This document shows, one piece after another, positions 40,041 to 52,100 of a stretch of 64,000 nt of DNA. Position 1 is the first letter of the stretch; each line of letters begins with the position of its first letter. The DNA comes from Parus major (lineage: Eukaryota; Chordata; Aves; Passeriformes; Paridae): NCBI RefSeq assembly GCF_001522545.3, contig NC_031770.1:92584339-92648338 (forward strand). Direction: 5' to 3'. A program made the position numbers and the translations under genes. The notes below the pieces were generated by a model. That model was given only the letters and a program-made list of their open reading frames with translations. It searched no databases and was not told the origin of the DNA.

Positions 40041-40555
40041 TTAGATATTTAATAGCGGGATTTGCCAGACCATCACTGAAGACACTAGTTCATCTTGTCG
40101 CTGCTGCTTGGTTTTCTTGTTCACTCTTCTGTGTCCTTGGCCACCAGAAATTACTAAAACTGAACTTGCTTTCATTTTCCTAGATTTTTGTCTTTTACTT
40201 TTAAATGAGATATTCTGATCCTTCAAAAGCTCATAAATGTTACTGTCCTCTGGTCTGTGTTCTAGGGAGCTTGATCCATGAGACAAAGTAAGGGATCCAG
40301 AAGATGATGACAAGTCACTTCTTTGTGCAATGGACCCGACTGAATCCCCCAGCCAAACTGCAGTGTCCTGGGTGTTACTAAGGGAAGAGCCTGGTCTTTC
40401 ACTGTGCAGAATGTTCTTTTGGTCATCATCCTTAGGTTCTGAGCCAGGAAGGAGGCTGTTCCTCAATTTGTTTCTGTTCTTCTTGTTTATAGATGTAGCT
40501 GTTACAAGGAACTTGACTGGACTATTGTGTGCATGGTATGACACCATTCCTCTTC
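40041..40555 (-). CDS. ARHGEF10: ARHGEF10 last coding exon (C-terminus)
   Basis: Carries the final 171 codons of Rho guanine-nucleotide exchange factor 10, including the stop. The acceptor on the minus strand is TTTTCTTTTGGCTCCAG, so the exon starts at 40555 with two bases that complete a Gly codon (phase 1). The frame opens GRGMVSYHAHNSPVKF, passes through the serine-rich block SDLSSSSGSLTLSHGSSSLE and ends SVMVWQIPLLNI followed by TAA at 40043-40041. These segments are nearly identical to human ARHGEF10; the linker (INKKNRNKLRNSLLPGSEP...) is more variable. The first and last parts are the closing strands of the C-terminal WD40-like propeller; the serine-rich, basic middle is probably a disordered insertion. 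ARHGEF10 activates RhoA-class GTPases, and human variants are linked to slowed nerve conduction. The N-terminal catalytic DH domain is not in this window. Confidence 0.97.
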
Positions 40556-42498
40556 CTGGAGCCAAAAGAAAAGACACAATTAAAGAACATTATTTTTCAG
40601 ACCACAGTGTTCTACCATAATTAGTTCATGAAATTTGCTCAGAATAGCATAACACTTAAAGCCCTATTATATACATCCAGTCTTTCGCCTTGTGTGGACA
40701 CTATTTACAGAAAAAAATCAGTACATAAATAATGTTCTACCGTAAGTGTTTTAGGATTAATAAATCAGATGAAATAGGGCATATGAACTTTACCTGAAGC
40801 ATTTTTGTGCTCTGTTCTCACTACAGCATGAGCACATAAATACTGCTGATGTTTTAGCTGGCATCAACGCAAACGTAACACTGAGTTTTCTCCAGTAATC
40901 CCCACATATTTTGTGTAGCCCAAATCAATCCTGTTCTACCTCTGTACCTCTCCAGAACAGCATAAGAATATCTGTTTCATTGCAACAGACCCATCCACAC
41001 TGTACAACAGGAACTAAAACTCATCTTTCTGGTTGTCTAGTTACCATTACAGATTCATAAGGAATTGACTGAAAAATATTTTTTTCTTTTTTCTTTTTTA
41101 AAGTATTTAATCAGTGGGATATTGGTGGTACAAGGAAGATTTACACAGTGCTAATCATCAGAATGTATGAAAAACAAATTGCACATGGTCAAATTGAGAA
41201 GCTATAACAGTATCAATAGATGTGCCTTTTAGAGCAAAAAAAGGGAGAAAAAAAATTGCATTCTACTAAGTAAGCTACAATATGAAAAAGAGCTCAGCTA
41301 GCAAGGGGAAAAGCCCACACACCTTACAAATCACTACATCCATCCCTAACTCCCAAATGCATTTCATGTTACGAGAAAACACATTCTGTTTTTACAGAAG
41401 TGTAATCATATAAAGGTGAATTATCACTATTGGAAACTTAATGGGGACAAGCTACGATTTTAAAATTCAAAATACGTGTCTCAAAGACTATAAAAACACA
41501 TCTCTAAATGTAATGTTGCTAGATCTGAGAAATCTGACAAATCTTAATCCCAGACAAATGCAAGAATATATGACATAAACCAAAATAATAGAAACAGAAA
41601 ATGGAAGAATGAGAGATTTTTTGATTCTGCAGCTATGCATATTCTTGTAATTGCATTTATTTTCACCTAAGATAGGTTCCAGATTTTTACAAAGCCTTTA
41701 TCCTGTGTCATACCAGATTATTGCTGCGTATTTTGCTGAACACAGAGGATTTAATTTTCATTTTGTGAAGTTACATAATCTTTTTTTTTTCCCCCTGGAG
41801 GAAGCTGCAAACGGCTTGCCTCATAAAATATGCCAGCTTCCCTCTGCAACACAGAAGCTTGAGCAGAATTCTGAATCCAAAACACTGGGGAAAAACCCCT
41901 ATTAAACACATTTTATGACCTTGCTTCTGCTAGTAGCTTAAACATTTGTATAGTGATGCAGCAGCATTTGTATGTTTGTATTTCAAATGGGATAATATGA
42001 AAGTAACTCATAAATACATCTCTCCAGATTGCAAAAAACCTCAATCACTGTTAAAATAATGAATTATATACTTTCATTGATCTTCCAAGTCTCCAGTTTG
42101 GGGGAAAAACGAACACAACCAATTTATTCAATAACCAGTTAGACAACATGCTCATTTTTCAGTATCTGTGTCTCTAAACCTAATGCATCTATTTTCCCTA
42201 AATCTGGTAAAAGACTGTCTGCATTCTCTTTTCATTCCCATATATTTGGCTGTATTCTGACAGGATTAATGCCTCTTAAATTATCTCTTAAAGAAAAACA
42301 GTTGTCCCCTCTCAAACAACTGGGACAAGACAAGACAAGTATCTGGATAATATTGTAAAGCTTGGAAAGAACAAGTATAATTTCATCACACAGCTCTTTT
42401 ATCTAAACAATACATTTAATTTGGCAGGTTCACTTAAGTTACTAGCAAAAGAGAAGGGATATCTTCAGTACTTGATCTGTTTGAGAAATTTCACTCAC
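40556..42498 (-). other. ARHGEF10: ARHGEF10 intron between the last two coding exons
   Basis: AT-rich, with GTGAGT donor at the 42498 side and CAG acceptor at the 40556 side on the minus strand. A pyrimidine-rich run lies near 41080-41100 on plus. I see no other feature. Confidence 0.85.
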
Positions 42499-42621
42499 CA
42501 GTTACTTTGGGAATCCCCTGCAAGCGCGGCACTGGTAACGCTACGATTATGCCCAGGTTTGTTCCAACCAGCAATAACCCATGGCACACCAGGAGGCTGG
42601 TCACAGAGACACGCTGCTGCC
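42499..42621 (-). CDS. ARHGEF10: ARHGEF10 penultimate coding exon
   Basis: A 123-bp exon. The acceptor is CTAAACTCCACAG on the minus strand, so the exon starts at 42621; the donor is ACTG|GTGAGT, so it ends at 42499. It starts with two bases completing a Gly codon and ends with one base of the next Gly codon, matching its neighbours exactly. The translation begins [19 protein letters not shown], continues with [19 protein letters not shown] and ends VT before the split Gly. It closely follows human ARHGEF10 and forms a blade of the C-terminal WD40-like propeller. The plus-strand frame across the same region is a shadow. Confidence 0.97.
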
Positions 42622-45600
42622 CTGTGGAGTTTAGCAAGTGCTCCATTACTGAACAGTGATGACCTTTGCTTTGATCAAAGCAACTTCAGGCAAACACAAT
42701 CACCTGTAGCATCTCAATTCCACAAAGTGCTCATTGCAAAGGCAAATATTTTGCTGGATTATGGAATTACAGTTTACATACATGAAAATTTAAATATTAT
42801 TGAACATCTGAAACATTCTGCCCCAAATCTCTGAACCACAGCATCTAAAGGTAGACACAGACTGTCTCTACAAACATGCTTTTATGAGTAGGCTATGTTT
42901 GTATATTCCAAAAAATAAAACTGAAAGGCATTTCACAATACTCAGTAACACACTAAAGACTCAAGCCTGCTCACAGTTGCTTTTTTCCCTAATTTTTAAT
43001 CTGTGAAACTCTATCAGAACTGCTGAGTCCACCTGTCTAACTTTGGGTCCTCACATACAAGTATGGCATTGGCTTATTGGAAGAAGTCTAGTGGAAAGCA
43101 ACCAAGATGATCAGGAGACTGGAGATACCAAAGGAAGTGCTGTCTGCACATACCTGATGGAAGGATGCACAGAAGACAGGCAGACTCTATCCACATGTGC
43201 ACAGTGATACAATAAGACACAGCATGCTCAAATTTAGAGCATGAGAAAATTGTATTCTACACAGGGAAAAACTGCATCACAATAAAAGTGGTCAAAACTG
43301 CAGTGGGTTGCTCAGAGAGGTTATGCAATCTCCATCCCATCCCAAAGTATTAAAAATTTGACTGGACAAGACCTTGAACAAACAGTCTAATCAGCCTTTC
43401 TTCATGAAGGATGAACAAGACCACCTCCAGATTAAGTTCCAATCAAAATTACTCTATGATTTTATAGTTTTCTACAACACTATTTACAAAATTGCTATTT
43501 TTCCAATGAAAACAAAGCAATTTTTGCATGTAATGTTGACTAAAATATGTTTCATTCAGTTTAGATGGATTTTCAAAATGGCCTTGACAAGTTTCAGAAG
43601 AAATTATGATCTGCCCAAACTTTTGCCCAAGTTTATGGGAAGGAGCATTTAAACTCTGCTCAAAGCTTGAAGAGTTTCAGGTTCAAAACATACACATTCT
43701 CAGATTTATTATTAACTCTACATGTAAGAGAGCAGTCATTCCATCTTCATCACAGCTCTCTAGCTGTGAATCACTTCATTAGCAGGTAGAAAACCTTAAT
43801 TCCATGTTTGATTTAACTTGAATGAACCCTCATGTTCAGCACTTTGGAGACGGATCTTAATTATGGTGTTTCACAAATGAATGCATTTTCTTTCTTGTCC
43901 CTTGAAGCTGAGCTAATTTACATCCAAGAATATATGAACTGCAGGCTCAATGGGGAAGCAGGGAAGGAGCAGCTTGACAGTCACTCAAAGCACTTGACTG
44001 GAAAACAGAAGGCAGACCACAGTTCAAGTCTTTCCTCACAGAACTTTATAAAACCAAAATATTAACCCAGCAGTGGTGTGTTTTAAGAAGCTCATATAAA
44101 ACCAGATCTGGAATCCAAGGTTTGTCTATCTAAAAGCACATCCTGAAACACCCTAAAGGCACAATGATTAGGTTATCCTGGTCAGGTATAACAAGGACAA
44201 GTAAGTTTAAAAGGCTCCATCTAGTTGTGCAGACCTTCAGAGACTCCTGCATTGAGTTTCATGATCTGCAGGTGTTTATGGTGGTAGGGTGCATCATCCC
44301 TCCTCAGCTAAATAAGCAAGGATGGTCTATGTTGTACACAAATCACAAATCTTTTGAAGTTTGCCTTTTCAATGGGTTTGTTGTTAGGTTTTTCTTTGTT
44401 TTGTTTTGGCTTTTTTGTGATATTAATGGGATTAATTTAGTTTCCAAAACAAAGCACACAAAGGCACTCCTTCAGCACAAAAGAAGTCCCAACAGTAATG
44501 CCCAAACACCTCTGTGTCCGGAATTTTCAAAAATCAGTATTTGAATTCTATGATTTAGAGCCCAGGCTTGCTCAAATTATATATGGCTTGTGAGTCCTCT
44601 CCCACCATTTGTGCCACAGCAAGTGCAAGCTAAGGTGAGCTCAACTTAGAGCTTGTTTTATAAACTACAGAAATACTTGAGTACAATTTTTTAACTTTTA
44701 AGGTTATCAAAAGTTCCAAATGCACAGTTGCCTCTCAGTCCCCTGCAGAAGCAAGATGCTCCCATTTTTAAACAATGGATCTTTAATGCTTTTGAAGCAT
44801 TTAAAAGATAACATTGTATTAAGGATTTCCTGCTCCAAACCTGAAGCAACTTTTAGGCAGTAATTTTTACCTGGCAAGTATGCTTTACTGTTTCCATAAG
44901 TAAAAAACCAAATTATCACCCAGCAACTAAGAATCTTAAAAACTGAGTGCAACCTAAAGCATGAAACAGCTACAGTGAGGTCAAAACAAAAATTGCTTGC
45001 TGTGAAATCTTGGAAAAGCACAAAACATCTGTATCTGAGAAGATACTTTGAAATAACATAAAACAACTAAAAACATATATATAGATTAAAAAATACTAAC
45101 TTAAAATATTAATTTATCTGCTAGCCAAGGTTTGAAATCATACTTTGTTATTTTCTGACTTTTTGTTTTGATATATTTCAAATTCAGAGAAAAATAGTCA
45201 ATCCAATTATCCAGAATGTATTATGCAATAAGCAGACAAATGAACAAGTTGAGAAGGGAAAATGTTAAACATATATTCCAAAGCCAATAAAATACTCATC
45301 TTTAAATAGCAGCTTTTAGCTCACACTGTTCCAATGAGGAAAAAAAAAAAACTATTAAAACCTGTAAAATAATCTAACCAAGATCTTGACTTTACAAGAA
45401 CCAAAGCAAATAATTAAGCATATTGTCTGCTCTGTGTTCACCCTTCTCAGGTTTCCATTACAACAACCATCAGAGCTGGATAAATCCTCACAGATCTGAA
45501 TTCAACCACAAGTAGGTGCAAGGACATTGCTGCATATCCTCTCACATGGCCATGCTGCTCTTACAATGTAGAAAAACAGCCCACTGTACAAAACTGCTGG

Positions 45601-48600
45601 GATAACCTAAAGTTTTCTCATCTTTTTATCATTTTCCAGCAGTGATCATAAAGCAACTGCATTTCATGGTCTGGCACCTGGCAGGGTGGGAAAAAAGCAA
45701 GCTGTAAAGCCTCATAGTAGGGTTGGTTTTCCATTAGAGAGGAAATGACACTTTATTTTCTTTGCTTTTACCATCTGTTTCCAGGAAACACACATGTCAT
45801 TAGAGGATATATGGATATAAACAGAATACATCAATTTCAGCAGAAATCATCTCTTTGTTAAACAGGTAACCTGTCATCATCCATATGAGCAATGAAGTAT
45901 CAAGGTCACAGTAATTACCGTAGTCTCTATAAAAGGGCAAATTCTTTTAGAGCTGAGAGCAAAAACATGTTTAAGGATGTCCTTTAATAAAATACTGACT
46001 GTGACTATGAAAAAACAAGTGGTCTGTTCATGTACAGTATGATTTTTTTGGTGTGAGCTGTGACAAAGGCTGGTGCAAAACTGCCTTTGTTGATCCTTCA
46101 GCTATGCATCAAAAACATTTAAGCATAAACTTGCTCTACAAACTTATGTTGCACTAGTGAAATGTGTATTTGTCTTCAGATGTTAACAGATTTCTCTGCT
46201 GCTCAGTATGCCCTCTGTTAAGATAACAGAGCTGAGCTTGGGATCCTTAAAAGCAATCCAGCTGTACTGCGAATCTACAGTGAACTAGATAGTGAAATAA
46301 ACTACTAGCTGGACCTATTATGTTCTTCCTCTCAACCATTCTTTTCCTTTCTCACATGGCATTTGGTCTTTCATTACAGAACACAATCTTGTTACATATT
46401 ATTAAAAATATTTCTGATGATATACGAAATAAATGTAGTGCAGACCAGTCTAGACTAAATGTCTATCCCACGGTCACCTCTGTGACCCTGGTTTCATTTC
46501 CAATCCTGAATTCCTAACACAAACTTTCCATAGCTCAAGAAAGTGAGAGCCCTTCAATCTCCAGTAGTCAGAAGTGGACTGCCACAGGTTTAAAATTACC
46601 TCCAGCAGCTAAAAGAATCTGCCAGACACAGTCCGTATTTTGCATTACTAAACTTCAGCACATCATAAGGACGATTGTCTTCTTTGCCATTTCACTCCCC
46701 TGTGATTCTGTCCTTTACAAGATGGAGAGCTTTGAGATTTAAAACTGTCTTCTCCTAAGAACAAAATTGGGGAAATTTAATGCTATGAGAACTCATTATT
46801 ATGGTTATGAGACCCTCCTCCTCTGTTTAGTTACTGTAGTTATCCTTTAAGTACAGTACTGTAACTCACAGTAACCATTCCTGTCAGTGACAGAAAGTTT
46901 TTCTTTTACTTGTACTGTATAACAACAAAAAAATTTCATTAACTTAATGAAGCAACATTCCTCATATTTACATCACTTTAAGGGAAGACAGAGGTGACAT
47001 CTCTAGGTAGCCTACTGGGCCATTATTACATATTGTTACTACTAAAATCCTGGGAAAAGAAGTCCAGCTTCTTCAATGTTATACAAAGATCTTTCCTTTT
47101 TTAATCTCTCTTCTTAAGACTCTTAGCAATACTTTTACACCAATTTCTTCTTTCATTTCAACACCTCTTGAATTTTTACTTATCTGTTATTTCTGCATAT
47201 TAAGGAACTTCTGTTGAATTTCAGAAAGCTAATAGAGCTGTTTCCTCTAAAATTAAATGTCATAAAAATCTCCCATGAAGGCAAATGCATATATTGTAAA
47301 TACACAGCTATTTCACCATGCTGTAATTCAGTTTCACTTTGTTGTTTTTTTTATCTCAGTATATACTATAGAACTTGATTTACTCTTTAGCTCATTTTAG
47401 TTCTGAAACTGCTGCTTTTATCCTTACTGCTGCTTTATTATGTAAACTCCTACTACTCTGTCTTTTAGCTTTTGTTGTTGCAGGATTTTTGAGATCATAT
47501 AAAGAGGCCCAAGAGCTCTTGCTAAATAACTGAAATTCAGTTCATTTTTAGAAAGGAGTCTCCCTTTGAACATTTGCTGTAATAAAGTCCTACTCCCAAA
47601 ATAAACTTCCATTTCCATTCACTAGTGTGCTTTATGCGAAGGCATTGAGAAAAAAAAAAAAAAAAGAACTAAAATGGGTAAGAATGACACCAAGGAGCTA
47701 TAATTAGCTAAAATTCTTTTACAAAAATAATTGTATGTTATATCAGCAGTTTTATTGCCATGGCAATGAACACAAAGCTAAATTTTTGAATATTTTTATA
47801 TGCAGAAAAGTATGTATAAAGGAGGTCTTACTTCCCCTTTCCCCCCCACCATGAACAGCAGAACATACTAAAAGTTAATCTTTTTACAACTGATCTTGAT
47901 TTCTTTGCAAAGTTCTGATGATTTCAATCAAATTATCAAAGAGAGGTGATTTGCTGTTCAGTGCTAGAGCTACGGTCCAACACCACATGTAAAAAGCACC
48001 CTGTCTAGAACATGACAGACATAATTTATAATGGAACTTTATTGCAAAGCTAATGTCATCTGAAAGAAAATATGGCAAGAAGATGGAGACTGAAAAAGTG
48101 AAACATTTTTGATGCAAGTTTTATACCTAACTCCTGTGAGAATATAAGAAAAATCTGTGTGGGAAGAACTGACTTCAGCTAGAAGAACTAAGCAATAAAG
48201 CTGGCACACACATTTCCCATAAAAACTGCAGAAGCTTGGTCTATTCCAGTCTACAAAGAGAGAGAGACAGAAAGAATGGTTGTCCACTCATGGGTACCTC
48301 ATGCTCAACCACTTTCATGTCTCTACTCCCAGCACTGCCCCAGCTCCCACCTGATGTGCTTGCTGATGCTAAGGTCCTTGTCACTCACTTGCTAAACTGA
48401 TACAAGCCATTTCAACTGCCTATTGAACAGCTTCTGTCTTAAAGCACGTAAAGATCTTTAAGTTTTAAAATTTTATCCTAACAACCACAGGTTAGATTTA
48501 AGTCTAACCATTTAATTCAGCGAACTAGAGCTCCAGTCAGAAAAACACTGAACAAACTCCAAAATGGTAGCATGGGAGTGGTTCAGCTGAATTCTCTGGA

Positions 48601-49023
48601 TTTATTGATGTAACTAAAATTAAGCAAGGGTTTTTTTGGTCCAGATGCTAGGCAAAATGACTTCATCATGCACTTGATTCTAAGGTTCCAAAGCAAATGC
48701 TAATCTCTGTAAAGTAAACACATTTTCATGACAGATTACATTGTCCAACTGTTTCACGGTCACACAAAAAATATGACCAAACAGAAGAATACACCTGTTT
48801 ATCTATTTACATTGATAACCTCTAAGGAGAAGAGGCTACTCAACCAGCTCAGTGCACATTGTTCACCTGGGCAGCAGATGGACTATGACTTACTAAAACA
48901 AATAGTCAGGAAACACATCAGACTCAAAGTCCAAGATGAACCTTCTGATTCTGGTCCAATCTACAGCACTAGAGAACAACAGTGATTAAAAAAAAATGTT
49001 ACCATATGATGTTATTCAGCTAC
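42622..49023 (-). other. ARHGEF10: ARHGEF10 intron (6.4 kb)
   Basis: AT-rich intron in phase 1. It contains a degraded CR1 LINE 3' end (43078-43468, plus strand) and an A tract at about 47650-47666. I see no additional coding exon, and the flanking exon phases need none. Confidence 0.85.
43078..43468 (+). mobile_element. CR1 LINE 3' end fragment
   Basis: Old, 5'-truncated and internally deleted CR1 copy on the plus strand. Diagnostic stretches are AACCAAGATGATCAGGAGAC followed by TGGAG at 43100-43125, TTGCTCAGAGAGGTTATGCA at about 43308, GACCTTGAACAA at 43370-43381, and the terminal part TTAAGTTCCAATC...CTCTATGATTTTATAG at about 43433-43468, a decayed version of the 'ATTCTATG' octamers that end CR1. 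No intact reverse transcriptase frame remains. Confidence 0.9.
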
Positions 49024-49198
49024 CTGGCAACATATTGTGAACAGGTGTGGCTATGTTAACATCCTGGAGGTGTTTCAGTGTCTCCGTGTGGAACAGTCGA
49101 AGAGTAGATCCAGATGTGAAGGCAATCCAGACTCCCACTCCAGCCACAGCCATATGAGAGATCACCATCCCTTCCTCTTGATGGGCTTCAAACTGGTT
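49024..49198 (-). CDS. ARHGEF10: ARHGEF10 internal coding exon (WD40-like region)
   Basis: A 175-bp exon with acceptor CCTTGTTTTTCTTGCAG and donor CCAG|GTAGCT on the minus strand. It starts in phase 0 at 49198 and ends with the first base of a Gly codon at 49024. The translation begins [20 protein letters not shown], continues through [20 protein letters not shown] and ends [18 protein letters not shown], almost identical to human ARHGEF10. The '[19 protein letters not shown]' part is a WD40-like blade with a Trp near its start. The open frame runs on past both splice sites by chance (to 49252 and 49016). Confidence 0.97.
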
Positions 49199-52100
49199 CT
49201 GCAAGAAAAACAAGGGCTCTTTGGGGAGATGCAAGTCAAGAATATCAGTCAACCTTTCTTACCAGCCTTTCAGTGTAGGCACTGTATCTTCAGCCTCTTT
49301 GACAAGGACAAAGCTTCCTCTGCCTTGCTTAGGATATGTTCTAATAGCTGCATATGATGTGTTAATCTCCCTAGAACTTTTTTGGGAAATATATCATCAT
49401 CAGTATGGAAAGATTCTCAGCTTTTGATACAAGGTTCCACCTAATGACAGAATAACTCAGATTTTCCGTTTTTTAAAAAATTTGTATGATAGGAGCTGGC
49501 AAGCCCAAAACAATTCAGACTTAAAAGGATTTTGTATTTCTTTATACTCCTTTGGGAAAACTACCACAGCTGTACTTTCATCTACAGCAGAACTTCTATT
49601 TCAACAATAAAAAAAATAGTTTGTTCTGACAGGGGGTCTTTTCGTAACAAGAATAATAGAATGTTATAAAAAGTCATATTTAAAAAGTAGAGTTTTTAAG
49701 AATATAAACACACTGTTATTTGCTCAATTACACACGTAACAATGTGAGCCTTAATTCTGCAGTTTTGTTTTTGACGCTTGTTTTCCCGTCCTTCAAAGAA
49801 TTGATGCTTCCCATTTTAGAAGCTAAAATCCTCTTTCTAAATGTAAGTAACACAGCACTTTGAAGATAGACCTTTTTCCTTGATCTAGTGCCAGTTACAG
49901 CCTGGCTCCAGGAAGGCAGAAGCCTCTTTCTGTATGTCTCTATTAACATGTGAGATAAAGCTATAGTAAAGTTTCTTAATCATTAACAAGGAGGGATTTT
50001 TTTCCTCCCAGTTTTGTCTTGTAAGAAGACTGTCTCTGAAGCTGGACACAGCCTTTGATTGTTGTGCCAGCTATTATCAGAAAGCCAGTATGATAAACAC
50101 AAAACTTACTTAGCTAAATAAATGGCAAACTGTTCCTTGGATAAAAATCTCTCACTGAGGGGTATGGAAGTAATAAGTGCTCTAACATTCACTTCATGTA
50201 TTATAGACTCTTTATGATATTTGCAGACAAAGTGCAGAAGTATCTCCTACTTCCTTGTAGTGAAATACACTTTAATTTTCTAGGTGTTACAAGTACGAGT
50301 TACATTTTGGTATTTTTTTTTTTTTTCATTAACATCTAAATATGATAGGGTTATAGATATATTTTCCAAATTTTCCATCAAAATACAACTAACAGGCTAA
50401 GATCAGAGACAAAGAATTAAAAGATAGAATTTCCACAAAGCATAACTTTTGTTATTATGTTTAGTAAGCGCTTAATTTTCTTTTCACACTTTATTACTGC
50501 ATAAATTATGATTTTCACAGAGAAATTTGTTGTTTAAAGAGAATGGGAATTATCTTTTGTGTGTTTCATTTGTTAACATTATTCTTCAAATGTTTGTTTT
50601 TTTAGTAAATGAACAGAATTTTCTCTTCAGCTGTCAGGCAGTGGTTCAGTTTTTGAGTGTTACGGTATTATCTTTTGATTCTTTGAATAATAACACTGCA
50701 GAATGTAAGATAAGCAACTCTGGCAGGCACATTTATATTCAGTTTTCCTGAAGTAACCACTATTCATTCGTTATCAAATGATATGCACAATTTGAAAATC
50801 ATAAAATTCATTCAACAGAAGAATTTATCTGTAAAAAACATCTTCCAATGTCAGAAGCAGCCCTTATGACTAGATTTGCTGATATTCTCATCATCCATGT
50901 TCCATTGCAAAAAAGATTCTAAAATATTTTCTTTGTTTATAGACTCATACATCCCTGCACTAGTGACTAATTGCCTTTTGAGAACTTCTAGGGGATAAAT
51001 CCATAGCAGCTGAAGCAAACCTGACCAGCAACTTGCACTCTTTGAAATTAGAAGGAAAATTAAGAAGAGTGTAAAAAAAGAATTTTCTCTGGAGTGATCC
51101 GACCACAGCTGACTATTCTGTTGGTGCCACTGAAAACAACTTACACATGCATTTTTGTCACATTCCATTTTAACCAGCCAACTCATTATACTCCCACTTA
51201 AGTCTGTCTGTCCTGCCATTCGTACAGCTGTGTGCTGGAACACACAGACCCATTTGAAGTAAAACTGTACATTGCAAACACCTGTAGAAAGAACTATTCT
51301 TCTCATTGAAAGGGTTTCTAACATGGAGCAAGAACACACTCCAAAACTTCACCTTCTTATGCATAAATTTTTGCATAAAGGACAGCTTTGACATCTGTTT
51401 CAATTACAAGTCTATCTGAAAACCAGTGAGCTGGCCTTTTACTTCTTTTTTTCTTTTCTTTTTATAACAAGAAACACAGATAACAAAGGAACAAAGATGT
51501 CTTATTCCATTTGTCATCAAAATAATTGAACTTCATTTTATTTTTCTCTTTTAGTTTTCATACCTACATTCCTGTCTGTTCAAAGCCTGGATTTTCCCCC
51601 CTCAGGCTCTGCCATTCTATCTACAGCAGCACAGGAGCTGCAGAAGGCATTGTGGATATCAGAGCCCAATGCAGCTCACCAGTGTTCCAGCAGTGTGAGA
51701 CACAGCAGAGCCCTTCTTTTGAGGGAGTGCTCATTTACACCAGACAGCTGCATCAATTTCTCCAGGTTCAGGGGAAGAAGATAATGAGGGTCATTACCCC
51801 CAACATCAAACAAATGTCTTTCACTGCCTTAAAGTTACAGTACTTGGGTAACACACATTCATTCATGTATAGGGATTTCCATCTGTTTTGGTTACTCAGC
51901 TGAAGACTTCAGTGTAACTCCTGTATAGTTAGCAAAGTTTCAAAAACAAGACAAAACAGACTAGGAAAGAATGACACTCAACTGGTAACTTTATTCTATG
52001 AAATACTCTGGCACTTTTTGATGTTTTTGAACAAAGGCAAACTGCCTTTGCAGTGTACAAGATGCTCCAGCCACAGAGAGCATTATGGGGTGTAGGTCTG

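Noticed and set aside
42421..42834. 137-codon plus-strand frame
   Set aside because: Shadow of the ARHGEF10 exon at 42499-42621.
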